Positions 1 to 9,755 of a stretch of DNA of 33,650 nt are shown here, piece after piece. The first letter of the stretch is position 1; the number at the start of each line of letters is the position of its first letter. The translations under genes were made by a program, and so were the position numbers. This DNA comes from Crenarchaeota archaeon 13_1_40CM_3_52_17 (GTDB lineage Archaea; Thermoproteota; Bathyarchaeia; 40CM-2-53-6). The stretch covers positions 1 through 33,650 of the forward strand of contig MNGN01000031.1 in the NCBI GenBank assembly GCA_001918745.1, given 5' to 3'. The notes under the pieces are model-generated. The model saw nothing but the letters and a program-made list of their open reading frames with translations. It did not search any database and was not told where the DNA came from.

Positions 1-39
1 AGAGGCTTTCTGGTACAGCTCTTTCTTCAGATTGCTTCC

Positions 40-720
40 TCATTCTCGTGATGGTACGGTTCGAGCAACACCACTAGCAACGTTCCTGCTGGAACTGCAT
101 TCAGTGCATTTGAGATAAATGCCACCTGTTCTCGAAACCTGTCGGACATATCGGTGTTCTCTCCCGAGCTGGATGCAGGACCTTCCGGGCCGATATATCT
201 TGAACTTGCCTTGAGCATAATCAGACGTTGGAAGCTGATTCGTGTTCAACCTCGGCTTTGGAGTCCTAACATGTTCCAGGATTTGAAGGAGTCGAAACGC
301 AGCGTTGCCGGTATTGTTCTTCTTCTCGCGTGCCACCTTCTTCAATTCCTCAATCCGTTCGGCATACTTCTCGTTGATGACAAGCTCTACATCTTTGCCT
401 TCAAGCTCATGGAGCAGGACAGTGAGCTTTCCTTCTGGCACTACCAGGGACCAGAAACATGTAGTGGCGGGTAGGAAAGTCTTTGAGTATCTTATTGGCG
501 AAATCTTGTCCCGCTCGAATTTCATTCGAATCTTATCGATCGATTCTTGATAGGTACCGTAAAGGGCCCCTCTCACATGGGTTCTGACCTCACAGAGATA
601 GGCGAACTTGATCTTCAGTTCAAGTCCTATCACGTCAACCTCGTTGAGGCCAGTGAGGTGACTTTCCGCAAGCCTGGCGTCATACTGAGTGAAGTCACAG
701 TTTTTGATTTCTTCAGCCAT
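40..720 (-). CDS. Hypothetical protein (226 aa ORF); C-terminal part may be out of frame
   Basis: Supplied ORF. The N-terminal ~170 aa look coding, but the C-terminal ~45 aa look less natural than the overlapping minus-strand frame 27..218. Confidence 0.45.
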   Translation of the reverse strand: MAEEIKNCDFTQYDARLAESHLTGLNEVDVIGLELKIKFAYLCEVRTHVRGALYGTYQESIDKIRMKFERDKISPIRYSKTFLPATTCFWSLVVPEGKLTVLLHELEGKDVELVINEKYAERIEELKKVAREKKNNTGNAAFRLLQILEHVRTPKPRLNTNQLPTSDYAQGKFKIYRPGRSCIQLGREHRYVRQVSRTGGIYLKCTECSSSRNVASGVARTVPSRE

Positions 721-902
721 GCTCCAACAAGCAACTCACCCATTTCGGGCATGGTTTGCTTCCTGAACAATTCAAGATAGTAGTCGAGTTCAACCCTGGG
801 GTGAGGCACTTGGTGACAGACCCATCACCGTCTTACGATTCGATCTCTTCTTGTTCAATGGTCCTCTGGAACGCCCGTTCTCTCTCGACTTTCCTATTTC
901 CT

Positions 903-1139
903 TCATAATGATGCACCGCATTTGCTACACCTCTCTGCTCCCTTTGGAACTGCGGACTTACAGTATGCGCAACGCTTCAATCGATTTGCGTTCGTATAAA
1001 ACGCAACGTTCACGGCCTTGCATTTAGGACACATCCACTTGACATAAGCAAGCGCATCGTCCGGCAGACCCCGTTTCAAACGTCTCATTATGTCAAGTCT
1101 TGCTCTTGAGTCGCTCCCGAGAAATTTCCTGCGCATCAT
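903..1139 (-). CDS. Small double zinc-ribbon protein
   Basis: 78 aa with CPKC...CAYC...CSKC cysteine pairs. Confidence 0.55.
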   Translation of the reverse strand: MMRRKFLGSDSRARLDIMRRLKRGLPDDALAYVKWMCPKCKAVNVAFYTNANRLKRCAYCKSAVPKGAERCSKCGASL

Positions 1140-1260
1140 GCGTCACAAGTCCACCTTCTGAGGGAAACTCTGGTCTTGTCGGGACTGGTACGGGTCTGTT
1201 ACACTTTCTACAATTGATAAGAAAAGTATGTTTCATCTCTCTGGTCACCAAGTGCGGTCG

Positions 1261-1339
1261 GATCTACTTGGGGGCGAAGTAGACGAGTGATGGTTCTTGT
1301 TTGGATTCAATTCGTCCGAAGCTAAATCTGACCGTCTGA
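1261..1339 (-). repeat. Diverged direct copy of the gltX 3' end
   Basis: Ungapped 79-nt alignment to 2366-2444, about 70% identical by eye. The minus strand encodes VRFSFGRIESKQEPSLVYFAPK* versus VRFGFGRIDSKEEPLTVYFAHK* in gltX, with the stop codon in the same place. Confidence 0.75.
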
Positions 1340-2296
1340 TGTTAACGCGTCTGTGGCCTGTCTGGGTTGGTGGAAGGATTCTTCGTGATGGCCGACGAAG
1401 TAGTTGATCAGCGTTCGCAAGAACGAATCAAGTGATTGATAGTTTACAACGAACATGTTCAGGTGACTCAACCGGTGTAAACCTGTCGGCTCTGGAAGAT
1501 CGAAGTCTATCTGCAAGTACCGGTTCAGTGGAAAACTGTAAATTAGATATTCTACGACATGAGACTTGGCGTTCGCTGCCACTTCTATCTTGGAATCCGC
1601 GGCGTCAAACTCGACAAGGTGAAGGTTCGCCGCCGTCACAACTAGCGGTATGTGAATGGAATTCGCAGCCAAGACAGAGTAGAGAGCATCCTCCCTTACA
1701 AGGTCCACGTCAGAACGACGGCTCTCGGCAATTACTGACTTTACAGAGAACGCGGCCTCCCTGCGTGCATCGTACACTGCGTCCCTTCCCTGCCGTCCGA
1801 ACTCAATCGTGGTAGGATCAGTCGAGTCATCCCTCAACTCCCGTCCTATCGTGCAGATCGGAACATCTGGACCGGGCCACTTCGAAAGCTGAATCTCGCC
1901 GAAATCAGAAACAACGAACGGCTTCGATTCTAGCCGGCTCACCTGATTAAAACGAACAATGCTTTTTCCCATCTCAGGGAGAAAGAACCAGTCTTCCGAG
2001 GATCGTTGTTTGGACTGGGTATGAAGAACCAGCTCATAATCAGTTTCTCGATGGTGACGTCGAGCTAATACGTCCACCGAGCTCTCGTAAACGCAGGTCT
2101 GTGGCCCCAGTGAGTAGCCGAGCGTGATCGGATACTCTTCCTCAACATGGAACCCCGCATGCTTGATCACTGTTGCAGAGTATCTCTGCAGGAAATATCC
2201 GTACGCCCCCACCCTGTTAATTAGATTTTTTTCATCCCGAGAAACCGTTGAAGCATTTGCGACATTGATTGTTTCGGCGCTGGAACTTTGGCTCAA
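1322..2296 (-). CDS. Hypothetical protein (324 aa), orphan ORF between gltX tail copies
   Basis: Long ORF with balanced composition; no family recognised. Confidence 0.6.
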   Translation of the reverse strand: MSQSSSAETINVANASTVSRDEKNLINRVGAYGYFLQRYSATVIKHAGFHVEEEYPITLGYSLGPQTCVYESSVDVLARRHHRETDYELVLHTQSKQRSSEDWFFLPEMGKSIVRFNQVSRLESKPFVVSDFGEIQLSKWPGPDVPICTIGRELRDDSTDPTTIEFGRQGRDAVYDARREAAFSVKSVIAESRRSDVDLVREDALYSVLAANSIHIPLVVTAANLHLVEFDAADSKIEVAANAKSHVVEYLIYSFPLNRYLQIDFDLPEPTGLHRLSHLNMFVVNYQSLDSFLRTLINYFVGHHEESFHQPRQATDALTSDGQI

Positions 2297-2368
2297 GTCA
2301 AGACGCCTGATGAATAATGGTCAACTTAGAGGTTACGGCTCATCTCAACTCCACCTTCACTAGTGGAC

Positions 2369-3889
2369 CTACTTGTGGGCAAAGTAGACCGTCAGCGGCT
2401 CTTCTTTAGAGTCGATTCTCCCGAAACCGAATCTGACCATTTGGATGATACTTCCCACATGCTCACCAAGCAAGTTTGTCTCACCAAACCCTTTGGTCCT
2501 TGTTGCATCTGGCATGACCACCTCACACGGGACATGTTGCTCGTCAGGAAGCCATTGTATCAGAGGTGCTTTGAGTTCTCGAGCTTTCGCGTATTCCTGG
2601 CTGTGAAAAGTTGCCTTGACCAGATCCGGTTTCGTTGAAAGAATCTCCACATTGAACAGCTCCATAAGCCGAACAACCTTCGCCTTCTCGAACACCTGAA
2701 GATCGGTCCCTGCTAGCCAGATACGTGCAATACCATCGCGCGGTGCTACTTTCAACGTGCGGTTCCCGAGCTCTGGAAGTTCCGGGTGAAGAGGCAGATG
2801 CGCTTCGAACGGTTGCAATACGTGGTCGACATCCATCGGCACAGGATTGGGAATGAAGTTGTATCTGTGAGCTAGTTTGTCTATTTCCTTCCGGTTTGCG
2901 GCGTTAATGTTGTCCCAGCTCAGTGTCGCGTCCACCGGACTAGCGCCCATCTCATGCACGATCTTTCGCAACGCCCCATGCGAATATCCCCTCCTCCTAA
3001 GCGACGCTATGGTCGGAATTCTAGGATCGTCGAATCCATCGACCAATCCTTCCTCAAGCTCTTTCACCATCTCTGACTTACTGAGCTTGAATCCGATCAT
3101 CTTCAATCGCCCATACTCGAGAGAGTCAGGGTACGACCAGCCCATGTGCTTGTAGAGAAAGGTCTGCCTGACCGCGTTGGTCAAATGCTCCTTCCCCCGA
3201 ATAATGTGGGTAATACCCATCAGATGATCGTCAACAGCAGCCGAGAAGTTGTACAGAGGCCAGACACGATACTTCGACCCGACCCGAGGATGAGGATACT
3301 TCTCAGGATCTATTATTCGGAACGCGGGCCAGTCTCGAACTGCCGGGTTCGGGTGAGTCGTCTCTGTCTTGACGCGAACGACAGCCTCTCCTTCCTTCAA
3401 CCCTCCACTAAGCATCTTGTGCCATTGCTCAAGACTCTCAGCCGGACTCTTCGATCTGTGTGGACAGGCTCGGCCTGACTCAATTATCGCCTTGAACTGG
3501 TCCTGTTCACACGTGCAGACAAACGCGAATCCCTGTCCAAGCGCTTTCTCCGCATACTCATAGTAGATCGGGACTCTATCGCTCATGACGTACTCCTCGT
3601 CCCACTGGCACCCCAGCCACTTCACATCCTTCTCAATCTGTCCATAATACTCGAGAACTGACTTCTTCAGTCGAGGGTCCGTATCTTCAAAGCGGAGGAT
3701 GAATTTGCCCTTGTACATCCTCGCATAGTCATGGCAGAGGAAAACAGCGCGTAGAGATCCGATGTGGAGCACGAAGTCGGGATTCGGAGCGAACCTGGTT
3801 ACGATCTGAGAATAATTGTCCGCGTTTGGAAGAGGAGCTAGGACCTTAGCATCTGTTGGTCCAGCAACTGCTCCTTTCTGCGATGACAT
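2369..3889 (-). CDS. gltX: Glutamyl-tRNA synthetase, archaeal type
   Basis: RFAPNPDFVLHIGSLRA (HIGH-like), LRFEDTDPR and FKLSKS (KMSKS-like) motifs; 506 aa. Confidence 0.93.
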   Translation of the reverse strand: MSSQKGAVAGPTDAKVLAPLPNADNYSQIVTRFAPNPDFVLHIGSLRAVFLCHDYARMYKGKFILRFEDTDPRLKKSVLEYYGQIEKDVKWLGCQWDEEYVMSDRVPIYYEYAEKALGQGFAFVCTCEQDQFKAIIESGRACPHRSKSPAESLEQWHKMLSGGLKEGEAVVRVKTETTHPNPAVRDWPAFRIIDPEKYPHPRVGSKYRVWPLYNFSAAVDDHLMGITHIIRGKEHLTNAVRQTFLYKHMGWSYPDSLEYGRLKMIGFKLSKSEMVKELEEGLVDGFDDPRIPTIASLRRRGYSHGALRKIVHEMGASPVDATLSWDNINAANRKEIDKLAHRYNFIPNPVPMDVDHVLQPFEAHLPLHPELPELGNRTLKVAPRDGIARIWLAGTDLQVFEKAKVVRLMELFNVEILSTKPDLVKATFHSQEYAKARELKAPLIQWLPDEQHVPCEVVMPDATRTKGFGETNLLGEHVGSIIQMVRFGFGRIDSKEEPLTVYFAHK

Positions 3890-3928
3890 TCGATTGTCTG
3901 ATTCTCGCCATTCAAACCGATTGAGTGG

Positions 3929-4906
3929 TTAGAAAAGGTGCTTGTCGATGATCTTCGCTGGTCCACCAGGATCCGAGACAAGGATATTCTTTGTAATCTT
4001 GCTGAGGTTCCTTCGAACGGATTGGGCAGCATCCCGTGTAGTGTTGACAAACACCGAGGGACCAGTGTCTAGGGAAAACCATGCCGGCAACTCCTCTTCC
4101 GTTCGGAGCCTTCGTACTTCTCTCATGATCTCGATTGAGAGTGGACTGAGAAGAATCAATCCTTCTCTACCAGTCATTGTGACTGCGTGCAAGTTGAGCG
4201 TATCTTCCTCGGCTAACCGTCCAATCGACTCTACGTCCTTTCGTGAGATAGCCCGTTTCATCCGTGGCAGAATACTTCGAAGGTAGGCGAGCCTTGGCTT
4301 GAAGAATGGGGACTTGACAGCGTCAGCGTGAGCTCTATCCGTTTTGATCTCGGATTCTATCGGAACGATTATTGTTCTTAGTTTGATCGAGCGGGCAGAT
4401 GCAAGCTCCTCGGCATAAGAGTGACCGTTTTTGTTCGCGTACCAGATTGAGAAGGCGCCGGCCAAGCTGCGTGACGCAGAACCTGCTCCGAGTCTAACAA
4501 CTTCGGACAACTCGGGCGTCTTGATGTTCAGCTCTAACGCTCTTGCGGTTGCAAGTCCTAGTGCGGCGAATCCTGAGGAGGAGAAGCCTAGGCCCTTACC
4601 CTTGACATCAGGGTTCCGGGATCCTATCTTTGCCTTCAGAGACCCCAGACCAGACAAATGTCGTAGATGGTTGACGACCGCTAACACTCTATCCTGTTCT
4701 ATTCGCGATGGCGACTTGCCGTTTATCCTGATACGATCATCAGTGAACTCTCGGTCGAAATCTACAGTCGTAACGGTTGGAAGAGCTTTCATGTTGACAG
4801 ATATGCTGTCGTGGAATGGTAGCCGCAGTCTCTCGTTTCGCAGGCCGTGGTATTTTACGAGGCCTTGAATCGCGTAGGCTCGAGCGGAAGCCTTCAACGT
4901 CCTAAC
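3929..4906 (-). CDS. mvaD: Diphosphomevalonate (or phosphomevalonate) decarboxylase, GHMP family
   Basis: GLVKYHGLRN, GFSSSGFAALGLA, GSASRSLAGAF and LDTGPSVFV motifs retain the Lys/Arg/Asp catalytic positions. The ORF extends to 4957, but a GTG start near 4906 (VRTLKASARAYA) is more plausible. Confidence 0.85.
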   Translation of the reverse strand, partial: VRTLKASARAYAIQGLVKYHGLRNERLRLPFHDSISVNMKALPTVTTVDFDREFTDDRIRINGKSPSRIEQDRVLAVVNHLRHLSGLGSLKAKIGSRNPDVKGKGLGFSSSGFAALGLATARALELNIKTPELSEVVRLGAGSASRSLAGAFSIWYANKNGHSYAEELASARSIKLRTIIVPIESEIKTDRAHADAVKSPFFKPRLAYLRSILPRMKRAISRKDVESIGRLAEEDTLNLHAVTMTGREGLILLSPLSIEIMREVRRLRTEEELPAWFSLDTGPSVFVNTTRDAAQSVRRNLSKITKNILVSDPGGPAKIIDKHLF

Positions 4907-5975
4907 CAATAACGCCCGTCGTCCGAGCCACCTTCTCAGCAGCCGCCATCGCCACACCTGTCTCTCCGAGAATCGTATATCGCTCAGGACGCAGACTATG
5001 GGCCATTGTCAGCGCTCTTATCACCTGTTCAGGAGAGACGTTAAGCTCCTCAGCAGTTGAAGGAGCACCAATCTCTTTTAGAAAAGCTCGTATGGCTTCC
5101 CAGTTGGATCCTTGGAGGTAAGCGCACAAGATTGCGCCAACACCGGTTCTCTCGCCATGTAGACTTGTTTCACCGGCCACGATGTCGAGTGCATGACTGA
5201 ACAAGTGCTCCGACCCACTGCACGGTCTAGAGCTTCCCGCTATGCTCATGGCAACGCCACAACTAATGAGCGCCTCAACGACAGTCTTGACGCCTTCGAT
5301 GTTTCGCTTCAAGATCTCCTTGGCGTTCTTGGTGACAAGCTCAGCACTCATCATTGCAAGGTTGGCTGCATAGTCGCCGTAGTATTCATTCTTCAGTTTG
5401 TGAGCGAGCTGCCAGTCCTTGACAGCTGTGAACTTGGCAACAATGTCGGCACAGCCAGCCGCCAACAGGTTGTAGGGTGAATCAGCTATGACATCAATAT
5501 CAGTAAGAATCGCCACGGGCGCCTGTGCTCTGACCGAATAAGGCCTCGAACCGCCTTTGATCGAAGCATAAGGACTGGCAATACCATCGTGGCTTGCAGC
5601 GGTCGGAACGCTCATGAACGGAACCTTCGACTTGGCAGAAGCGAGCTTCGCTAGATCGATATCCTTGCCACCGCCAACGCCTAGGACTAGTGAGGCCTTG
5701 GATTTCTTGACCGTTTCTACGATATGGTCCGAAACTTGTTGACTTGATTCCTTGACGATAATATGGTCAACCTTCAACCCCGCCTTGGTAACTGATTTCG
5801 CGACAGGCTCGCCTGCTAGAGGGTAGGTTATGGGTCCTGAAACGACGAGCGCGGTACCGGTGAAGCCGAGTCTTGTGCAAACCTCTCCAAGTCGGCCGAG
5901 AACATTCTTACCCACAATAACCTCTCGCGGAAGCTGCATGTAGTGTAGAGACTCGTCAACTTCCATGTTAATCAC
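4902..5975 (-). CDS. egsA: sn-glycerol-1-phosphate dehydrogenase
   Basis: 357 aa; LVLGVGGGKDIDLAK, PFMSVPTAASHDGIASP and GSEHLFSHALD motifs. Confidence 0.93.
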   Translation of the reverse strand: MINMEVDESLHYMQLPREVIVGKNVLGRLGEVCTRLGFTGTALVVSGPITYPLAGEPVAKSVTKAGLKVDHIIVKESSQQVSDHIVETVKKSKASLVLGVGGGKDIDLAKLASAKSKVPFMSVPTAASHDGIASPYASIKGGSRPYSVRAQAPVAILTDIDVIADSPYNLLAAGCADIVAKFTAVKDWQLAHKLKNEYYGDYAANLAMMSAELVTKNAKEILKRNIEGVKTVVEALISCGVAMSIAGSSRPCSGSEHLFSHALDIVAGETSLHGERTGVGAILCAYLQGSNWEAIRAFLKEIGAPSTAEELNVSPEQVIRALTMAHSLRPERYTILGETGVAMAAAEKVARTTGVIG

Positions 5976-7801
5976 GGGAAAAACAGGATAATCAGAGTCG
6001 CCACAAGAGTTAGGGCTTCAAGCCTGAAGAACTGACGTCCGATACGTCTAGCAATCCGACCCACAAAACTCGTGATCGTCTGGAATGTCTCTGATCCCAG
6101 TACTCGTACTTCAATCGAGAATTTGGAAAAACCGGCAGTCGATTCCTCCATCGACAATATCGCACGCTGAACGGTTTCCCTAACCTTCTGTTTCAACAAT
6201 CCAACGTCCATATGAGCACCAACCGGGTGGTACCCCAGAGTAGACCTCACGAGCCCGGTCACCAAGTGCGTGTCTGTAGTCATTATCTCGCCATCAGCTA
6301 CCCCGATCGTCTCAAGGTCTTCCAGTATCGCATCTCTAACCCCCGTATGCATGTTATTGCCATCTATGGTCAGATAGGCAACAATCTGGTTCCCGTTCCG
6401 CACAACTAGCGAAGAGAGCCCACCAGGACCAATCCCGTCTTCAAGCCGGAACTCTTCTAGAGTGTCTGCAGCCGACCCTGCTTCGAAAGGAGATTTTCGG
6501 GCGAGAACCAACTGGTCCAGCACTTTGACTGAGGCCTCAACAAGCTTTTGTGCCTGTTCAGAGGTTATTGAGGTTTGATTCGACAGACTATTGTGAGCAT
6601 CAGCAACAATGGCCGTCAGGCCCCGTGCTTGCGCCGCTCGCTCGATCTCAACGGCGACCTCGGAAGGAAGGTCTTCCATTTCCGTGGGGGACAAGGTCAG
6701 AGTGAGAAATGCGACATTTCCGAAAACCTGACCGGATGCCTTAGCCTCGTCTACCGTGGATCTGACCATTGCACTAGAGTCCTGAATTGAGGTCGCAGCA
6801 GGGTACTCCTCTAGGGCCCTTTCTATGACTCGCTGGACATCCACTTGGGAAACGATGTTCAACTGATGATTTGAGATTCCGTGTGGTACCTGGGCGATTC
6901 CCCCTTTCGATCGTTCGATAGACGCCTTTAGCCTGGAGGGCAGCCCTCCGCTTCCAAGATCACGATAAGGACCCGGATGGAAGTTCGAGACCACAATACA
7001 ACCAACCGCTCCTTTCGTTCCAGAGAAACCGAGAATTGAGCCCTCGATCGTTCCCTGCGTCCCCAACTCACCAAGCCGCTTTTCCAGAGGCTCAGGGTCA
7101 GACTTCAGCCAGTGTTGAAGAAACGCTCTAAAGAGGGTAAGTGGAGAATCTCGAACCTCAGGAGTCCCTGAATGCTCTACATTCCGTATGATTCCTGACA
7201 CGCCGACAGCTGAAAGAACCATGCCAACCACAAAGGCGATGATTCCGCGGACAAGAATGCTGGGAGCATTTGAAAGCCCAACGCTCGATCCAAAGACCAA
7301 AAAGGAGATGATCGCGAGAATCGGGGGCAATGCAGACGCCAAGGATTTCCTCCAAGACTGCACCGATGAGATCGAACCAATTGCGAGAAATCGTATGGGC
7401 AGAGAGACTATCAGCACTGTGAAGAATCCATAAACCCAAAGACCCGGGTTCGAAAAGACCATTCCAGTGACCGCCCCAAGCGGCAAGGCCACTACGAGCA
7501 AAAACCATGAGAGAAGCTCCATTCCAACCAGTCTTCGAAAGTTCAGAACCTTGTCTCCGCGAAGAATCAGCGCCGAGGTCAGCGCCTCGCCGACAAGAGT
7601 CGGAATCACGACTCCAATCAATGGAAAGAGAATCGCAGCTTGGAGACTAACTCCAGCCAAGGGAAGGGCGAGAACTGATGCAAGCACTGTGAGAGTTAGG
7701 AAAACGGAGAGGACCTCAGGGGTCGATGGGAATCCTACTCGTCGGATGAAATTGAATGCTCCAACGGTACCACTTACTCCTCCAGATGCCTTCTGAGTCA
7801 C
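5972..7801 (-). CDS. DUF2070 family multi-TM membrane protein
   Basis: 609 aa; N-terminal TM helices then the SNFHPGPYRDLGSGGLPS, HGISNHQLNIVS and DAHNSL soluble domain typical of archaeal DUF2070. Confidence 0.85.
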   Translation of the reverse strand: MTQKASGGVSGTVGAFNFIRRVGFPSTPEVLSVFLTLTVLASVLALPLAGVSLQAAILFPLIGVVIPTLVGEALTSALILRGDKVLNFRRLVGMELLSWFLLVVALPLGAVTGMVFSNPGLWVYGFFTVLIVSLPIRFLAIGSISSVQSWRKSLASALPPILAIISFLVFGSSVGLSNAPSILVRGIIAFVVGMVLSAVGVSGIIRNVEHSGTPEVRDSPLTLFRAFLQHWLKSDPEPLEKRLGELGTQGTIEGSILGFSGTKGAVGCIVVSNFHPGPYRDLGSGGLPSRLKASIERSKGGIAQVPHGISNHQLNIVSQVDVQRVIERALEEYPAATSIQDSSAMVRSTVDEAKASGQVFGNVAFLTLTLSPTEMEDLPSEVAVEIERAAQARGLTAIVADAHNSLSNQTSITSEQAQKLVEASVKVLDQLVLARKSPFEAGSAADTLEEFRLEDGIGPGGLSSLVVRNGNQIVAYLTIDGNNMHTGVRDAILEDLETIGVADGEIMTTDTHLVTGLVRSTLGYHPVGAHMDVGLLKQKVRETVQRAILSMEESTAGFSKFSIEVRVLGSETFQTITSFVGRIARRIGRQFFRLEALTLVATLIILFFP

Positions 7802-7811
7802 GACGTACCCA

Positions 7812-8552
7812 CTAGGCGCGTCTCATTGCGGCTACGATACTCTTCACTGGACCGGGTCCTTGTTGCTCAAGCAGAGTTCCCGTCACAATGGCCGAGGCTC
7901 CCGCCTTCGCCAAGGCACGCGCCTGGTCTGGCGTCCGAATACCGCCTCCGACAATTACAGGAATGTCGAGATCAGACGAGACCTTTTCGACCATGCCCGT
8001 TTCTACAGGGTGCTCTGCTCCACTTCCCGCTTCAAGATAGACGAATCGCATCCCCAGATACTGGGCAGCAAGGGCGTAGGCGGCCGCTAATTCTGGCTTG
8101 GCGTACGGGATTCTGTTCGCTCTTCCAATGGAGCTCACAGCGGTTTTAGAGTCTCCAACTACCAGGTACCCTAGTGGAATGGGTTCGAGCTTGAACTGTT
8201 TGACCGCCGGCGCCCCTTTCGATTGGGCACGTATTAGGAATCGAGGAGTGGAGGAATTGAGTAGAGACATGAAGAATATCGCATCCGCGAAACGACTCAC
8301 TCCCGAAGGACCGTTAGGAAACAGAATAACTGGCAGGTTGGTTAGCTCCTTAACCTTCTTCACAGTTCCATCGAGCTGATCAACTGACCTGACAGTAGAG
8401 CCTCCGACCATTATCGCCGCAGTTCCCCAACTCTGGAGATCCTCTAATGACCTCGATAGTCGTCCAGTAAACTTCTCGGGATCAATCAGTGATAGGTGGA
8501 TGCAGCCTTGCTCTTTCATCGCCGAGAGAAGAGAAGATTCTACGGGTCCCAT
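7812..8552 (-). CDS. Geranylgeranylglyceryl phosphate synthase
   Basis: HLSLIDPEKF, MVGGSTVRSVDQ, PVILFPNGPSGVSRFADA, YLEAGSGAEHPV and PVIVGGGIRTPDQARA motifs. Confidence 0.93.
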   Translation of the reverse strand: MGPVESSLLSAMKEQGCIHLSLIDPEKFTGRLSRSLEDLQSWGTAAIMVGGSTVRSVDQLDGTVKKVKELTNLPVILFPNGPSGVSRFADAIFFMSLLNSSTPRFLIRAQSKGAPAVKQFKLEPIPLGYLVVGDSKTAVSSIGRANRIPYAKPELAAAYALAAQYLGMRFVYLEAGSGAEHPVETGMVEKVSSDLDIPVIVGGGIRTPDQARALAKAGASAIVTGTLLEQQGPGPVKSIVAAMRRA

Positions 8553-8565
8553 TTGTTCGCGCCTT

Positions 8566-9729
8566 CTATCCTGTCAATAGTTGATAGGCGACCTTCATCG
8601 CAAGAAGCGGATGTCGCGCCATCAACCCTACAGCTTTCGTGGGACTGAAACCGTTCGCCATCTCAACCAGATCTTGTCCCTCCAAGAGTCCTGTTATGAT
8701 GTTCAACTCATTATCAGAGAATCTTTCGAAGGAATCTAAGGCCTTCAAACTGTTGGATATGCGCTGACCCCACAGCTTGTCGAATCTATCTCTGTAGCGT
8801 TGCAGGTTCTCCGCTGACACTCTTCCCTTGAGAGCTGAGATAGCTGCTTCTTCGCCCGCAATCTTTCCCGCCACTAGACCAGTGTGTATACCTGCTCCCG
8901 TGAGCGGTATGACTTGGCTCGCAGCATCGCCGCAGAGCATCATGTTGTCAGCGACATAACTCTCGACCTCTCCTCCGACTGGAACGGGGGCGGCAAGGGT
9001 CCGCTCTATCTTGGCAGATCCAAAGGCTCGAGGGTGTTTTTCGATGAACTTGTCCAGAAGCATTTTCGCTCCAGCCCCTTTCACGCCGATTCCCACATTC
9101 GCATCACCCTTTCCCTTTGGAAACACCCAGATGTATCCAGCTGGCGCTTTTTCATGTCCAACGTATATTTCGAGTTTTGACTCGTCCTCCACAACACAAT
9201 CGGTCATAGAGTATTGTAGAGCTGTAATCGCTTGGTAGTTCTTTCGGGGGAAAAATCGTCTTGCCAGTATCGACCCCGTACCATCGCATCCTACGACGAT
9301 CCTCGCCGTAACCGAACTGGACTCCCCGCCCTTCTTCGTCTGAATTTCAACTAACCCATCTTTCCGCTCGACATTTTCCACAGACGTCTCGAATCTTGCT
9401 TCAGCGCCTGCCTTTTCGGCTCGGTCAGATAAGACTCGAAGAAAAGCGGGTTTGTCAAGAATGTAGCCTTCTCCCCCCACGTTGACTTTCTTCAGTTCAT
9501 CGGGGGCATAGAGAACTGCTCCGGATATGTAGTTGGACACAAACTCGCTCGAAGGCTTGATCTCCGCGTCGACAAGAGCATCCGCAAGCACACCCTCCGC
9601 ACAAACCTTCTTTCCTGGAGACGGTTCTCGCTCTATCAGAACCGTCTTCGCATGTGACTCCGCTGCCTTCCACGCCGCCATGACTCCGGCGGGACCCGCT
9701 CCGATAACGGCTACATCATAGGTTTCCAA
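8566..9729 (-). CDS. Digeranylgeranylglycerophospholipid reductase (GGR), FAD-dependent
   Basis: DVAVIGAGPAGVMAAWKAAE Rossmann motif; GYIWVFPKGKGDANVGIGV and LCGDAASQVIPLTGAGIHTG motifs. Confidence 0.92.
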   Translation of the reverse strand: METYDVAVIGAGPAGVMAAWKAAESHAKTVLIEREPSPGKKVCAEGVLADALVDAEIKPSSEFVSNYISGAVLYAPDELKKVNVGGEGYILDKPAFLRVLSDRAEKAGAEARFETSVENVERKDGLVEIQTKKGGESSSVTARIVVGCDGTGSILARRFFPRKNYQAITALQYSMTDCVVEDESKLEIYVGHEKAPAGYIWVFPKGKGDANVGIGVKGAGAKMLLDKFIEKHPRAFGSAKIERTLAAPVPVGGEVESYVADNMMLCGDAASQVIPLTGAGIHTGLVAGKIAGEEAAISALKGRVSAENLQRYRDRFDKLWGQRISNSLKALDSFERFSDNELNIITGLLEGQDLVEMANGFSPTKAVGLMARHPLLAMKVAYQLLTG

Positions 9730-9755
9730 AGATCAATTTTTCCTAGAATAGTGAC

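Noticed and set aside
7158-7796. Several ORFs on both strands within the DUF2070 gene
   Set aside because: Overlap the well-supported DUF2070 coding frame with unlikely composition.
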